This document shows, piece after piece, positions 25,324 to 34,572 of a stretch of 64,000 bases of DNA (positions within the stretch are counted from its first letter, which is position 1; each line of letters starts with the position of its first letter). A program made the translations under genes and the position numbers. The notes beneath the pieces are model-generated. The model saw only the letters and a list, made by a program, of their open reading frames with translations, was not told the DNA's origin and did no database searches. Source of the stretch: Acidobacteriota bacterium (GTDB lineage Bacteria > Acidobacteriota > Blastocatellia > Pyrinomonadales > Pyrinomonadaceae); the NCBI GenBank assembly GCA_016700075.1, contig CP065000.1:3231001-3295000 (forward strand). Reading direction: 5' to 3'.

Positions 25324-25361
25324 GTTGAGAGTGGAGAGTTGGGAGTAGAGAGTTGAGAGTG
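25321..25361. repeat. Purine-rich degenerate GAGAGTTG-type repeat
   Basis: Starts with the stop codon of the 718-residue protein and consists of five or six imperfect copies of GAGAGTTG/GGAGAGTT on the plus strand. Low-complexity, no coding potential. Confidence 0.6.
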
Positions 25362-25374
25362 CAAGAATGCACGG

Positions 25375-25395
25375 CGGTCGGGTTGTACCCGACCG
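25375..25395. repeat. Perfect 9-bp hairpin, first of a periodic series
   Basis: CGGTCGGGT-TGT-ACCCGACCG. The next two perfect 9-bp hairpins begin exactly 45 and 90 bp further on. No T-run follows, so it is not a typical terminator. Confidence 0.7.
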
Positions 25396-25419
25396 TAAGA
25401 TGCAACTACTAAATCCCCA

Positions 25420-25450
25420 CTCGCAGGCACAGCCTGCGAGCGATTTTTTT
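25420..25450 (+). terminator. Rho-independent terminator after the 718-residue secreted protein
   Basis: CTCGCAGGC-ACA-GCCTGCGAG (perfect 9-bp stem) followed by CGA and seven T. It is about 100 bp downstream of the stop codon and is the second hairpin of the 45-bp series. Confidence 0.8.
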
Positions 25451-25464
25451 ATTGCGACCAACGC

Positions 25465-25506
25465 CGGTTAGGCAAGCCTAACCGCGGTGCGTTAGCGGCA
25501 AGCCGC
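25465..25506. repeat. Two adjacent perfect hairpins
   Basis: CGGTTAGGC-AA-GCCTAACCG (25465-25484) and GCGGC-AA-GCCGC (25495-25506). Both share a GGCAAGCC-like centre. Together with the hairpins at 25375 and 25420 they fill the region between the secreted protein gene and the regulator remnant. The stretch 25507-25626 holds nothing I recognise. Confidence 0.6.
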
Positions 25507-25626
25507 CGGTTGTGAAATGCAGCGGTTCGCTATCGCCGTTGCTGAAGTGTGGGCATTTTGCGACTTCGTTTTGCGGGTTATTGCGACGCTGGTTGCGGAT
25601 GCGTGATGGATAGGTGGTCGATCGGT

Positions 25627-25719
25627 CATCCGGTGTGAAATATATGTGGAATTTGGCTTAAAAATGCTGCCGCGGAAGTAATTATGCTTTGAACTCTGAA
25701 TTTCCTCAGGATTCAACAT
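25627..25719 (-). pseudogene. Remnant of a second winged-helix regulator gene
   Basis: Reading from ATG 25719 gives MLNPEEIQSSKHNYFRGSIF, clearly related to the start of the intact regulator, MWNPEEKQSSAVYAFSGFIF. Similarity fades after about 30 codons. The winged helix, membrane segment and TPRs are absent, so this is a decayed 5' fragment of a duplicated regulator. The frame stays open to 25492 but with unrelated sequence. Confidence 0.75.
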
Positions 25720-25779
25720 AAATACTCAGAGTTTCCTCACCGTTTCCTCAAGACTTATCGGCTTTGCAAATCAGATAAT
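25691..25779 (+). promoter_or_regulatory. Box-containing promoter, copy 2 (giant secreted protein)
   Basis: The segment 25691-25755 matches 23003-23067 at 58 of 65 positions. CTCA boxes begin at 25705, 25725, 25736 and 25747, with the same spacings as copy 1 (20, 11, 11). GATAAT at 25774-25779 is the -10 candidate. It is kept although the adjoining regulator copy has decayed, which argues that the boxes serve the plus-strand gene. Confidence 0.65.
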
Positions 25780-25875
25780 CGCAGCAAATGGGGGGATATC
25801 CCAACATTATTGATTTTCGACATTTCGAATGCCCCTCGGGCAGCAACAGCAAGCACAGTTTACAGGGGAGTAATA

Positions 25876-28800
25876 ATGAAATTGAAAAAGAATAGGGTTT
25901 TGGTCGGTATTGTAGCCATCGGCATCGTGATCGCGTCGGTTTGTGTTGAGAGTGGATTGGGCATTTCTCGGCTTATTTCAGCGATTGAGAGCATGGTCAC
26001 ACCCGTTGTAAGCGGTGCCGGCATGAGGGACGACGAGGTCGCTGATGTCGAACCGAAACTGGGGGTTGACCATTTAGCAACGGCCGACTGCGTGGCGGGG
26101 CAAAAAACGTGGGACGGAGAAGGTGCGACGAACAACTGGTCCGAGGCCGCTAACTGGACCTGCGATCAAGTGCCGACGAACACGAACCTTGTAATTTTTG
26201 ACGCGACCAGTACTAAAAATGCGTTCATTGACATGAATATCAATGTGAACCGCTGGCAGATCAATGCCGGGTATACGGGAACGATCACGCAGGGGCCGGC
26301 GTCGAGCGTTTTGGTTCGATTCAATTCAAACGCTCCATTCTTTATTCAGTCTGCGGGTAATTTTGTTTGCAGTTCGGCTCCGGTGACGTTTGAGTACAGC
26401 ATCGTTACGATCAGCGGCGGGACGTTCGATTGTTCGGCCACCACGTCAATGATCGTGCGGGCGACCTCGCAGGCGTTTGATCTGAGCGGAGGCTCTTTCA
26501 CGGCGCCGGCCGGAACACTTTCGTTCAACGGCGGTGTGGTGAATATCGCGAGTGCGAGTTTTATCGATAGTAATGGAACCGTCGCATTTCGCGGGGACGA
26601 TGGCACGGGAGGCTCTGGGAGCAGTGTGGATCTGAATATCGACGGTGCATCGGCGGGCCAACTCGTTCTAAACAATTTGACGATCGACAGTTCGGCGACG
26701 GGGGGCAGACTTTTGCTAACGGATCAGGATAGTTTGGTAGCGAACGGCACTCTATCTTTGCTCGATGGTGATTTTATGATGTCGAATCCGAATTCGACGA
26801 ACGGCAACACCGCGATCCATGCTTTTGGCCCGGTAACCGTCTCGCCGAACTGGGGCAACAATACGGGAACGACGACAGGCAACGCGACGATCAAACTTCT
26901 CGGCAATGCGACGCGAACGGTGGATATTCCGAGCGGCCTTACCGGTACGTTCAATCCTCTTTTGGTTGATGCCCCTAACACTACGGTGAACGTAAACGGA
27001 AGCGGGCTTTTCAGTATTGGCAAGTTGGACCTTCTGCAAGGTGTTCTCAACGCGGGACAAGCAGAATTTCAGTTCGAGAATGCCCTAAATACCGTCTCCG
27101 GCGGCAGCTTTTCCTGCGGGACCGGTCCGATAAAGGGAATACAGACGCGAATTGCCGTCAGCGGCGGTTCGTTTGACTGTTCTTTAGCGGCGAGTATGAC
27201 GCTGCTGGCCTCGGAACTCGCGGTCACGGGCGGAACCTTCACTGCACCGGCTACAACTTTGAGCTTCCTCGGCAGCAGAGATAGCGGGCTAAGTGTGAAT
27301 ACGGGGACGTTTCGTCACAACAACGGAACCGTCAAGTTTGGGCGCGTGTTCAACACCTCCCCCTCTTTCAGCTCTGTTTCAACATTTCTCGACGTTGACG
27401 GAAGTAATGCCGGCACGCTCGACCTATTTAATGTAGTACTCGATGACGACGACCCTAATACGGGCTCGACCGGTTCCTTTTCGATCACGTCATCTGACCG
27501 ATTGCGCGTTTTGAGCAACCTTAGCCTGCTGAAAGGCAGGATCGGCAAAGGCTCTGGTCTCTTCCTGAACACATTTCTCGATGTTTTCGGGAACTTCACC
27601 GTCGGTAGCGGATTTTCGGGCGGATTAGGCAGTAATTTTGTGATCGGTTTCAAAGGTTCGGCGGATCAGACGTTTACGAACAACGGCGGCTGGAATCCCG
27701 TCGTGTCGTCATTCTCGTATGTTATCGACAAGCCTTCGGGGACGGTCACCGCCGCTTCGCCGATGGAACTTATCGCTCTCGACGGTTTCAGCAATCCGTT
27801 CGCGGTTGACCTCACGATACAAAGCGGCAGGCTCTATCTGGCAAACGGAAGTGATCTGAAGGTGCAGAATCTGACGGTCAATTCCGGAGGCAGGCTCGTC
27901 AGCGACTCTGCAGCTACCATCACTCTATTCGGCAATGTCGTGAACAACGGCGTCATCGACCTACAGGGCGGCGGGGCGGCCTGTCCTGAAACTGAAACGA
28001 TCCTAATACGGTCGAATGACACAAACCAGAAGAATTGGTCCGGCAGCGGCATCTATCGACTCGTCGATGTCGATGTCGAACGTATGGGAGGAACGGGCAC
28101 TAAGACAGTTTTCAGCGGCACAAATAGCGGCAACAATAATGGGACGTGGATCTTCAATAACGACTGTCCGCCGCCGTTGACCATCTCGCCGACGTCAACC
28201 AGCGTCACCGCCGGCAACACGCAAACATTTACACGCAGCGGCGGATTCGGAGCAGCGACGTTCAACTTCGTACAAAACAACTCGGGCGGAACCATCAACC
28301 CGACGACCGGACTATATGCAGCAGGGTTTACTGACAGTGTAACCGACACGCTCCAACTTACGGACAGCCTTGGCGAGATCGCAAATGCAACCGTTAATAT
28401 TACCCCTCCACCTCCACTCGTAATAACGCCATCGCAGACGTTTGTACAAAATGGGACGTCATTCGATTTTGATGCAAGCGGAGGCATTGGGCCGTACACT
28501 TTCTCTTTCCAAACTAATGGTTCAGGCGGCACGATCAATGGGTCGACAGGACTTTACACTGCCGGTCCAAATGTTGGAACGTCTGATTCCATCAAAGTAA
28601 GTGATGCCCGAGGTGTGGAGGCATTTGCCGTAGTAAGTACCTATGGCCAGCCGGCATTTCTTCAATTCACCAGTCAGCCGGCAAGCACAACTGCAGGCGC
28701 GATCCTGTCACCGATGCAGGTTGTCGTACGAGACTCCGGCGGCAATCTGGTGAGGAATTCGTCCATTGCTGTGACCATCGAGATACTTGTTAATCCGGGA

Positions 28801-31800
28801 AACGGTGTGCTCTCCGGAGTACTTACTCGCAATGCTGTCGACGGTTTGCTAACGTTCGACGGCTTGAGCATAAACAAGAGTGGGAACAATTACGTTCTAC
28901 GAAGTTCGGCCTCAGGATTAACGCCGGCAAACACAGTGAATTTCAGTATCTCTCCCGGGCCTGCAAACAAACTCGGCTTCTTAAGTCAGCCGAACGACGC
29001 GGAGATCGGCCAACAAGCAATAATCCCGTTTGTCGAGGTACAAGACGCGCTTGGAAACCGTGTTCCGTCAGGCACACGGTCTATAACACTTGCTATCGGC
29101 GCCAATCCCGGCGGCGGAGCATTGAGTGGAACTACAACGAAGAATACTGCGAACGGCGTTGCCTCATTCCCCGATATTTCTATCAACAAGGGTGGAACAG
29201 GATACACCCTGATGGCGAGCACAAATAGTCTAACCGGAACCCAAAGTAATTCATTCAACATTATTGACCAGTTCCAGGTAACAAATACTAACGATTCAGG
29301 TCCGGGTTCACTCCGGCAAGCAATTATCAGAGCGAACCTGCTTACGTTTGATAAGACCATCTCCTTCAATATCCCCGGCAGTGGCCCTCATACAATTCAG
29401 CCTCTGACATTCTTGCCGCCGATCACAAAACGGGTCGTTATAGACGCTACGACGCAGCCCGGATATTCAGGTACGCCGGTAATTGAACTCGACGGAACTT
29501 TTGCCAATAATGCCGGACTTGCGATCCAGGCGGACGATGTAACGGTGAGAGGATTTGCAATTAATCGATTTGCCGGAGCTGCTATCTCAGTCCAAAACCG
29601 AAATGGAGTTACTATAGAATCCAATTACATCGGCACCGATATTACCGGTTCAACCGCTATGCCGAATGGCTTGGAGCAGATAGTGCTCATGCAATCGAGG
29701 AACGTGGTGATCGGCGGAGCCGACGCCTCGCGTCGTAATCTCATTGCAGGGGGATCTACTGGGATCTACGTCGGACGCAATTCAGGACAGAGTTTCAACA
29801 TCGATGCAACGATCCTCGGAAACTATATCGGCACGAATGCTGCCGGAACCGGGCCGATCACAACCTCGATCGGCATCAGCGTCGCTGGGAATTCTGCAGT
29901 TAACATCGGTGATGGCACTCCCGCCGGATCGAATACGATCGCTTTCAATACATCTGCGGGTGTATCGGTGGCGGGGGCATTGACGCGTGTGCGCATTAGG
30001 AGAAACTCGATCTTTGTGAATGCCCTTAAAGGTATTGCCCTTGCTCCTGGTTCGACAGGGCCGATCCCGAACGATCTTCTCGATGAGGATTCAGGACCGA
30101 ATGGATTACAAAACTATCCGGATATTTCCTCGGCAATAGCGGGGAACGGCGAAACAACGATATCCGGTTCATTGTCGAGCAAGCCATCAACGAGCTACAC
30201 GGTGGATCTTTACTCCGTTACTCAGTGCGATTCAAGCGGCCATGGCGAGGGACAGACATATCTGGGTTCGATGCAAGTTGCCACCGATGCGGGTGGATTA
30301 GGTTCCGTGGATCTGGTTTTGCCCGTGACAGTAAGTGCAGGGGACTTTGTGACCGCTACGGCAACGGATCCCTTAGGAAATACAAGCGAATTCAGCCGAT
30401 GTGAGCCTGTCGTTGCAGGCGTACATTCGATCGCGGGTAGAGTTCTTGTCGGTTCTGTTGGTGTGCCGGGAGTTGAATTGGTAGTGTCCGGTGATGCCTC
30501 GTTATCTGTAAGGACTAACCGTCTCGGGAACTATGAGATTCGAAACCTTCCCGCCGGCGGAACGTACACCGTTGTCCCAAGGGAAGGCAACTTTTCCTTT
30601 TTGCCTGCAAGCAGAACTTACGCTGATCTTTCAGCGAACCAAATTGATCAGACGTTTGAGCCAACGCGAGAAAGATACTCCATTCGTGGCCGAGTAACGA
30701 CATTAAATAACGGATCAGAATTTGCACTTTCTGACGTAACTATAGCGACGACCGGTGGTCCGAGCCCAAATACGACGGCAAAAACAAACCTGAACGGTGA
30801 ATTTTCAATTCCAAAGCTGATGCCGGGTACCTACTCGGTCACGCCATCGGCCGAAGGAAGAACGTTTTCGCCCGCATCCGCAAGTGTAACGATCTCAACA
30901 GATGATAGGACCGCCGATTTTTCTGCATTCGGATACCCGTCAATGCCGGGGAAGCTGATCTTTGCGACTAGGAATAGCGTACTTATGTCTAACCCGAGCG
31001 GCAGCGGAATTACTGTTGCCAGGCTGCCGATCTATTACGGCAGCGGGTCTGCATTTATCCCCGATCTCTCCACAGACGGACACACAATAGCGGCAATATA
31101 TGACAATGTTACTGTCCGCGCGGCTCACGTTGACGGCAGTAACCAGCGTAATGTTGTTTACAATAACGGGAATATCAAGACCGGGATGAACATATCGCCG
31201 GACGGAACCAGACTTGCCCTCAACGCAGGCGGACAAACGCAGGTCCGCAACGTCAACTTTTCGTCAGAGTCTACTTTTATTGTAGGAGCATTTCAGGACT
31301 CCGCATGGTCGGCCAATGGATCACAACTTGCATTCAGCAGGATCACCGATTCTGAACTTCAGAGGCACCTGTATTTGGTTCAAGCGAACGGCACAGGTTT
31401 GGATCAATTGACCGGTCCGGGTAACTTCCTCGATGAGTCACCCCAGTGGGCTCCTGATAATTCGAAAATTGCATTTGTTCGATTCGAAAACTCCACTTCG
31501 AGTTCAAAGCTGATGCTTATGAATCCGAACGGGACGGGTCAGCAGGCCATTTATACAGGCCCGACCAAATTGCTAAGCGTTGACTGGTCGCCGGACAGTT
31601 CGCGGCTGGCGATCACGGAAAGATCGGAGAATGGTAAGGTCGCGCTTTCAATTATAAGACGGGACGGGACGGAAAAGCTGATCGTAAACCCAGACTTCCC
31701 AAATTCTCGCATACGTTGGGGAGGCGATAACTCGGTCGCAACGCCCGAAGGCTCAAATGTAAGTGTTTCTACCGGGTCAGTATCGGTCAGTTTCGCTAAT

Positions 31801-34476
31801 ACGTCAGGTACGGGCGCGACAACTACGATCGATCCGATCCTGCCGGGAGCCGCCGGAGCAGTTCCTGGCGGATTTGCCATAAGCCAGAATGGAAGCGTGG
31901 CAGAATACGGATCGTTCGAGATATCAACGACCTCGACAGTGACCGCGCCCATCACTGTTTGCATTGACCTCTCTCCATCTACGACCCAGCAACAGCTTAA
32001 TTCGCTGAGTTTCATGCATAACGAAGGAGGGGTTCTGGTTGATCGGACATCGAGCCGTATCTTTACGAACACCCCATTTGCCGTTCGAAAGATCTGTGCA
32101 ACAACAACCAGCCTCAGCCCCTTCGCTCTTGTCGAAGAGATCGATCCGTCCAAGCCGAGCCTTTCGGGATCGGTGGTCGATAACAACGGTGATCCGCTTG
32201 CAGACGCGCTAATCGTCCTCAGTGGAAGTGAGACCCGCGATACGTTCACCGACAGTGACGGCAGCTTCACGTTCCATAATCTGGAAGAGTTCGGAAACTA
32301 CATTGTTCAGCCGAGTCTTCCCGGATACATATTTCGGGAGCCGGACGCAACATTTCTCAATATGTCCGGGGAAAATACGGTCGTGTTTGTCGGGACCGCG
32401 GCGACCGTCGGAATCAGCGGCAAGGTAACCGACCTGAACGGTGATCCGATGGCTGACCTCTTGGTATCACTGGAGGGCGGCACGTCGAGGGAAGCGACGA
32501 CCGACGCTTCGGGAGATTACAGCTTTACCGATCTTCCCGCCGACAGCAGCTATACAGTATCTCCAAGACCCGGATTCAACACCTTCGCGCCTCAGTACAT
32601 CGATCTGCCGCGTTTGAGAGATGCCGCAACTGATGTTGACTTTACCATCGACGGAGGTTGTCAGTTTAGTATTGATCCGACGCTGCAGAACTACGGTTCG
32701 GCTGGCGGAGATGGGGCGATCTCAGTGACGGCGAGTGATTCTACGTGTGACTGGACGGCGGTGAGCAATGACGCTTGGATCACCGTAACGTCGGGGTCGT
32801 CCGGAACCGGCGACGGCACTGTTGAATACACCGTCGCGGCGAATACGGGCGAGGCGAGAACGGGCACGATCACGGTCGCAGGCGAGACATTCACAGTAAC
32901 GCAGGCGGCGAGTTGTCCGACCGTTTCGATACCGGCGAGCGGTTTGGCCGGCGCACCCGGGACGTCGCTTACCGTGCCTGTCAACGTTACAGACCTGACG
33001 GGTCGCGGTGCGACGGCGTATGATTTTACGCTGACGTATGACCCGGCGGTATTAGAATTCACGGGCGAGAGCATCGCGGGTACTCTGAGCAGCAACTACG
33101 TCGTCCAGGTGAACGAGCCGATCGCGGGAACGCTAGTCGTCTCCGGTTTCGGCGTGGACGATCTTACGGGTGAGGGTGTGCTGCTTAATCTGCAATTCGA
33201 CATCACGGCGACCACATCGTCGTGCAGCACTTTGCATCTGGCGGCGTTCGAGTTTAACGAAGGCACGCCGTGCGTCGTGACCGAGGACGGTGAGGCCTGT
33301 TCCGAAAACCGCCGTGTCACAGGACTCGTCACCTACGGCAATTCACTAACGCCGCCGGCGGTGCCGAATGTCACTATAAGCGGTGTCGGCTCGCCGAACG
33401 TGAACACGGTCACGGACGCAGACGGTTTGTATGAATTGACCGGTTTCGGTACCGGAGCCTATACTCTGACGCCGTCGAAGAGCGGCCACACTGATGCGAT
33501 CACGGCGTTTGACGCGGCGATAACCGCAAGGCACGTCATTGGTACAGTGATTCTCAACGCGACCCAGCAGACGGTCGCCGATGTCAGCAATAACGGCACG
33601 ATCTCGTCGTTCGACGCTTCGCAGATCGCACGTTTCGCCGTCGGAAATCCGAACACGGGCACAACGGGAACGTGGCGGTTTACGCCGCCGAGCCGCAATT
33701 ATGCGACCGTCAACGGCCACATCGCCGCACAGGATCACGTCGCGTTGCTGATGGGCGAGGTGTCGGGCAACTGGGCCGTCGCTCCGCCGCCGGAACCGCT
33801 CACAGAAGGCGTGGTACCGGTCGCGGTGTCATTGGCGAACGTATCGTCGGGCACCTCGACGACCGTTTCGGTGCCGATCACGACAGGCGACGTCACCGCA
33901 CGTGGCGTTATTTCGCATCAGTTCGAGGTGTCGTACGATCCGGCGGTCGCAATGCCGAACGCGGTGCCCGTTGAAAAGACCGGCACACTAAGCAGCGAAC
34001 TGCTCGTGGTCTCGAACACGGACATGCCGGGCATTCTTCGCGTGGCTGTTTACGGCACTCAGGACATCGTCGGCGAGGGAACTCTGCTGAATCTGCGGTT
34101 CGACGTCGTTGGTGCTCCCGGGACATCGACACCGCTGAATTTCGTTGATTTTATGTTCAATGAGAATGATCCGCAGAGTGCGAAGACCAACGGCAGTATC
34201 ACGGTGCTCGTACCGACCGCGGCGGGCGTCGAGGTGTCAGGCCGCGTGATGACGCCGGACGGACGCGGATTGCGCAACGCCACAATGACGATGACCGACA
34301 CGAACGGCGTTGTGCGGTCCGCTGTAACCTCGAGTTTCGGCTACTATCGTTTCGAAGGCGTGCCTGTGGGTGAGTCGTTCGTGATGAGCGTCAACTCACG
34401 CAGCTACCGCTTTGTACCGCGTGTCGTTCAGGTGCTCGACACACTGACGGATGTCGATTTCGTGGGACTGGAGTGA
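25876..34476 (+). CDS. Giant secreted protein with beta-solenoid, beta-helix, propeller, cohesin- and dockerin-like modules
   Basis: About 2866 residues from ATG 25876 (AGGGGAG ribosome-binding site); a TTG at 25810 is less likely. After an N-terminal hydrophobic anchor (about 7-30) come, roughly: a repetitive beta-solenoid (72-760, repeated SGGTF/SGGSF-D-CS and FTAPA units); Ig-like repeats (766-920, GLYTAG); two SQP-type repeats (930-1130); a right-handed beta-helix opened by SGPGSLRQAI (1134-1515); carboxypeptidase-regulatory repeats (1516-1688); a TolB/PD40 propeller (1690-1955); two more regulatory repeats (2089-2258); a BACON-like domain (2260-2347); cohesin-like domain 1 (2348-2482); a dockerin-like double repeat (2535-2600, ending DVSNNGTISSFDASQIARFA); cohesin-like domain 2 (2643-2780); and the shared 83-residue end. 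No enzyme is visible. Boundaries are approximate. Confidence 0.85.
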   Translation: MKLKKNRVLVGIVAIGIVIASVCVESGLGISRLISAIESMVTPVVSGAGMRDDEVADVEPKLGVDHLATADCVAGQKTWDGEGATNNWSEAANWTCDQVPTNTNLVIFDATSTKNAFIDMNINVNRWQINAGYTGTITQGPASSVLVRFNSNAPFFIQSAGNFVCSSAPVTFEYSIVTISGGTFDCSATTSMIVRATSQAFDLSGGSFTAPAGTLSFNGGVVNIASASFIDSNGTVAFRGDDGTGGSGSSVDLNIDGASAGQLVLNNLTIDSSATGGRLLLTDQDSLVANGTLSLLDGDFMMSNPNSTNGNTAIHAFGPVTVSPNWGNNTGTTTGNATIKLLGNATRTVDIPSGLTGTFNPLLVDAPNTTVNVNGSGLFSIGKLDLLQGVLNAGQAEFQFENALNTVSGGSFSCGTGPIKGIQTRIAVSGGSFDCSLAASMTLLASELAVTGGTFTAPATTLSFLGSRDSGLSVNTGTFRHNNGTVKFGRVFNTSPSFSSVSTFLDVDGSNAGTLDLFNVVLDDDDPNTGSTGSFSITSSDRLRVLSNLSLLKGRIGKGSGLFLNTFLDVFGNFTVGSGFSGGLGSNFVIGFKGSADQTFTNNGGWNPVVSSFSYVIDKPSGTVTAASPMELIALDGFSNPFAVDLTIQSGRLYLANGSDLKVQNLTVNSGGRLVSDSAATITLFGNVVNNGVIDLQGGGAACPETETILIRSNDTNQKNWSGSGIYRLVDVDVERMGGTGTKTVFSGTNSGNNNGTWIFNNDCPPPLTISPTSTSVTAGNTQTFTRSGGFGAATFNFVQNNSGGTINPTTGLYAAGFTDSVTDTLQLTDSLGEIANATVNITPPPPLVITPSQTFVQNGTSFDFDASGGIGPYTFSFQTNGSGGTINGSTGLYTAGPNVGTSDSIKVSDARGVEAFAVVSTYGQPAFLQFTSQPASTTAGAILSPMQVVVRDSGGNLVRNSSIAVTIEILVNPGNGVLSGVLTRNAVDGLLTFDGLSINKSGNNYVLRSSASGLTPANTVNFSISPGPANKLGFLSQPNDAEIGQQAIIPFVEVQDALGNRVPSGTRSITLAIGANPGGGALSGTTTKNTANGVASFPDISINKGGTGYTLMASTNSLTGTQSNSFNIIDQFQVTNTNDSGPGSLRQAIIRANLLTFDKTISFNIPGSGPHTIQPLTFLPPITKRVVIDATTQPGYSGTPVIELDGTFANNAGLAIQADDVTVRGFAINRFAGAAISVQNRNGVTIESNYIGTDITGSTAMPNGLEQIVLMQSRNVVIGGADASRRNLIAGGSTGIYVGRNSGQSFNIDATILGNYIGTNAAGTGPITTSIGISVAGNSAVNIGDGTPAGSNTIAFNTSAGVSVAGALTRVRIRRNSIFVNALKGIALAPGSTGPIPNDLLDEDSGPNGLQNYPDISSAIAGNGETTISGSLSSKPSTSYTVDLYSVTQCDSSGHGEGQTYLGSMQVATDAGGLGSVDLVLPVTVSAGDFVTATATDPLGNTSEFSRCEPVVAGVHSIAGRVLVGSVGVPGVELVVSGDASLSVRTNRLGNYEIRNLPAGGTYTVVPREGNFSFLPASRTYADLSANQIDQTFEPTRERYSIRGRVTTLNNGSEFALSDVTIATTGGPSPNTTAKTNLNGEFSIPKLMPGTYSVTPSAEGRTFSPASASVTISTDDRTADFSAFGYPSMPGKLIFATRNSVLMSNPSGSGITVARLPIYYGSGSAFIPDLSTDGHTIAAIYDNVTVRAAHVDGSNQRNVVYNNGNIKTGMNISPDGTRLALNAGGQTQVRNVNFSSESTFIVGAFQDSAWSANGSQLAFSRITDSELQRHLYLVQANGTGLDQLTGPGNFLDESPQWAPDNSKIAFVRFENSTSSSKLMLMNPNGTGQQAIYTGPTKLLSVDWSPDSSRLAITERSENGKVALSIIRRDGTEKLIVNPDFPNSRIRWGGDNSVATPEGSNVSVSTGSVSVSFANTSGTGATTTIDPILPGAAGAVPGGFAISQNGSVAEYGSFEISTTSTVTAPITVCIDLSPSTTQQQLNSLSFMHNEGGVLVDRTSSRIFTNTPFAVRKICATTTSLSPFALVEEIDPSKPSLSGSVVDNNGDPLADALIVLSGSETRDTFTDSDGSFTFHNLEEFGNYIVQPSLPGYIFREPDATFLNMSGENTVVFVGTAATVGISGKVTDLNGDPMADLLVSLEGGTSREATTDASGDYSFTDLPADSSYTVSPRPGFNTFAPQYIDLPRLRDAATDVDFTIDGGCQFSIDPTLQNYGSAGGDGAISVTASDSTCDWTAVSNDAWITVTSGSSGTGDGTVEYTVAANTGEARTGTITVAGETFTVTQAASCPTVSIPASGLAGAPGTSLTVPVNVTDLTGRGATAYDFTLTYDPAVLEFTGESIAGTLSSNYVVQVNEPIAGTLVVSGFGVDDLTGEGVLLNLQFDITATTSSCSTLHLAAFEFNEGTPCVVTEDGEACSENRRVTGLVTYGNSLTPPAVPNVTISGVGSPNVNTVTDADGLYELTGFGTGAYTLTPSKSGHTDAITAFDAAITARHVIGTVILNATQQTVADVSNNGTISSFDASQIARFAVGNPNTGTTGTWRFTPPSRNYATVNGHIAAQDHVALLMGEVSGNWAVAPPPEPLTEGVVPVAVSLANVSSGTSTTVSVPITTGDVTARGVISHQFEVSYDPAVAMPNAVPVEKTGTLSSELLVVSNTDMPGILRVAVYGTQDIVGEGTLLNLRFDVVGAPGTSTPLNFVDFMFNENDPQSAKTNGSITVLVPTAAGVEVSGRVMTPDGRGLRNATMTMTDTNGVVRSAVTSSFGYYRFEGVPVGESFVMSVNSRSYRFVPRVVQVLDTLTDVDFVGLE
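34225..34473 (+). repeat. Shared C-terminal module, copy 2
   Basis: Codes for the last 83 residues of the giant protein, from GVEVSGRVMTPDGRGLRNAT to LTDVDFVGLE. Nearly the same as 25072-25320, and in both proteins preceded by the residues TAAG. Both copies end exactly at the stop codon. Confidence 0.85.
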
Positions 34477-34524
34477 GCGCCGGGACGCAGGCTGCCGGCC
34501 TGCTGTCCCTAATGTGACGAATCA

Positions 34525-34548
34525 GCGGGGGCATCGCCCCCGCCTTTG
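34525..34548 (+). terminator. Terminator-like hairpin after the giant protein gene
   Basis: GCGGGGGC-ATC-GCCCCCGC, a perfect 8-bp GC stem followed by CTTT only. Located 49 bp after the stop codon. The short T-run makes it a weak intrinsic terminator. Confidence 0.55.
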
Positions 34549-34572
34549 GGTCCGAAATATCAATCCGCATGA

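Noticed and set aside
25721..25750. TGAGGAAA repeats read on the minus strand as multiple ribosome-binding sites of the regulator
   Set aside because: The repeats persist in the copy where the regulator is decayed, and their exact 11-bp spacing fits protein-binding boxes better.
31551..32270. Minus-strand frame of 239 codons
   Set aside because: Antisense shadow of the giant secreted protein gene.
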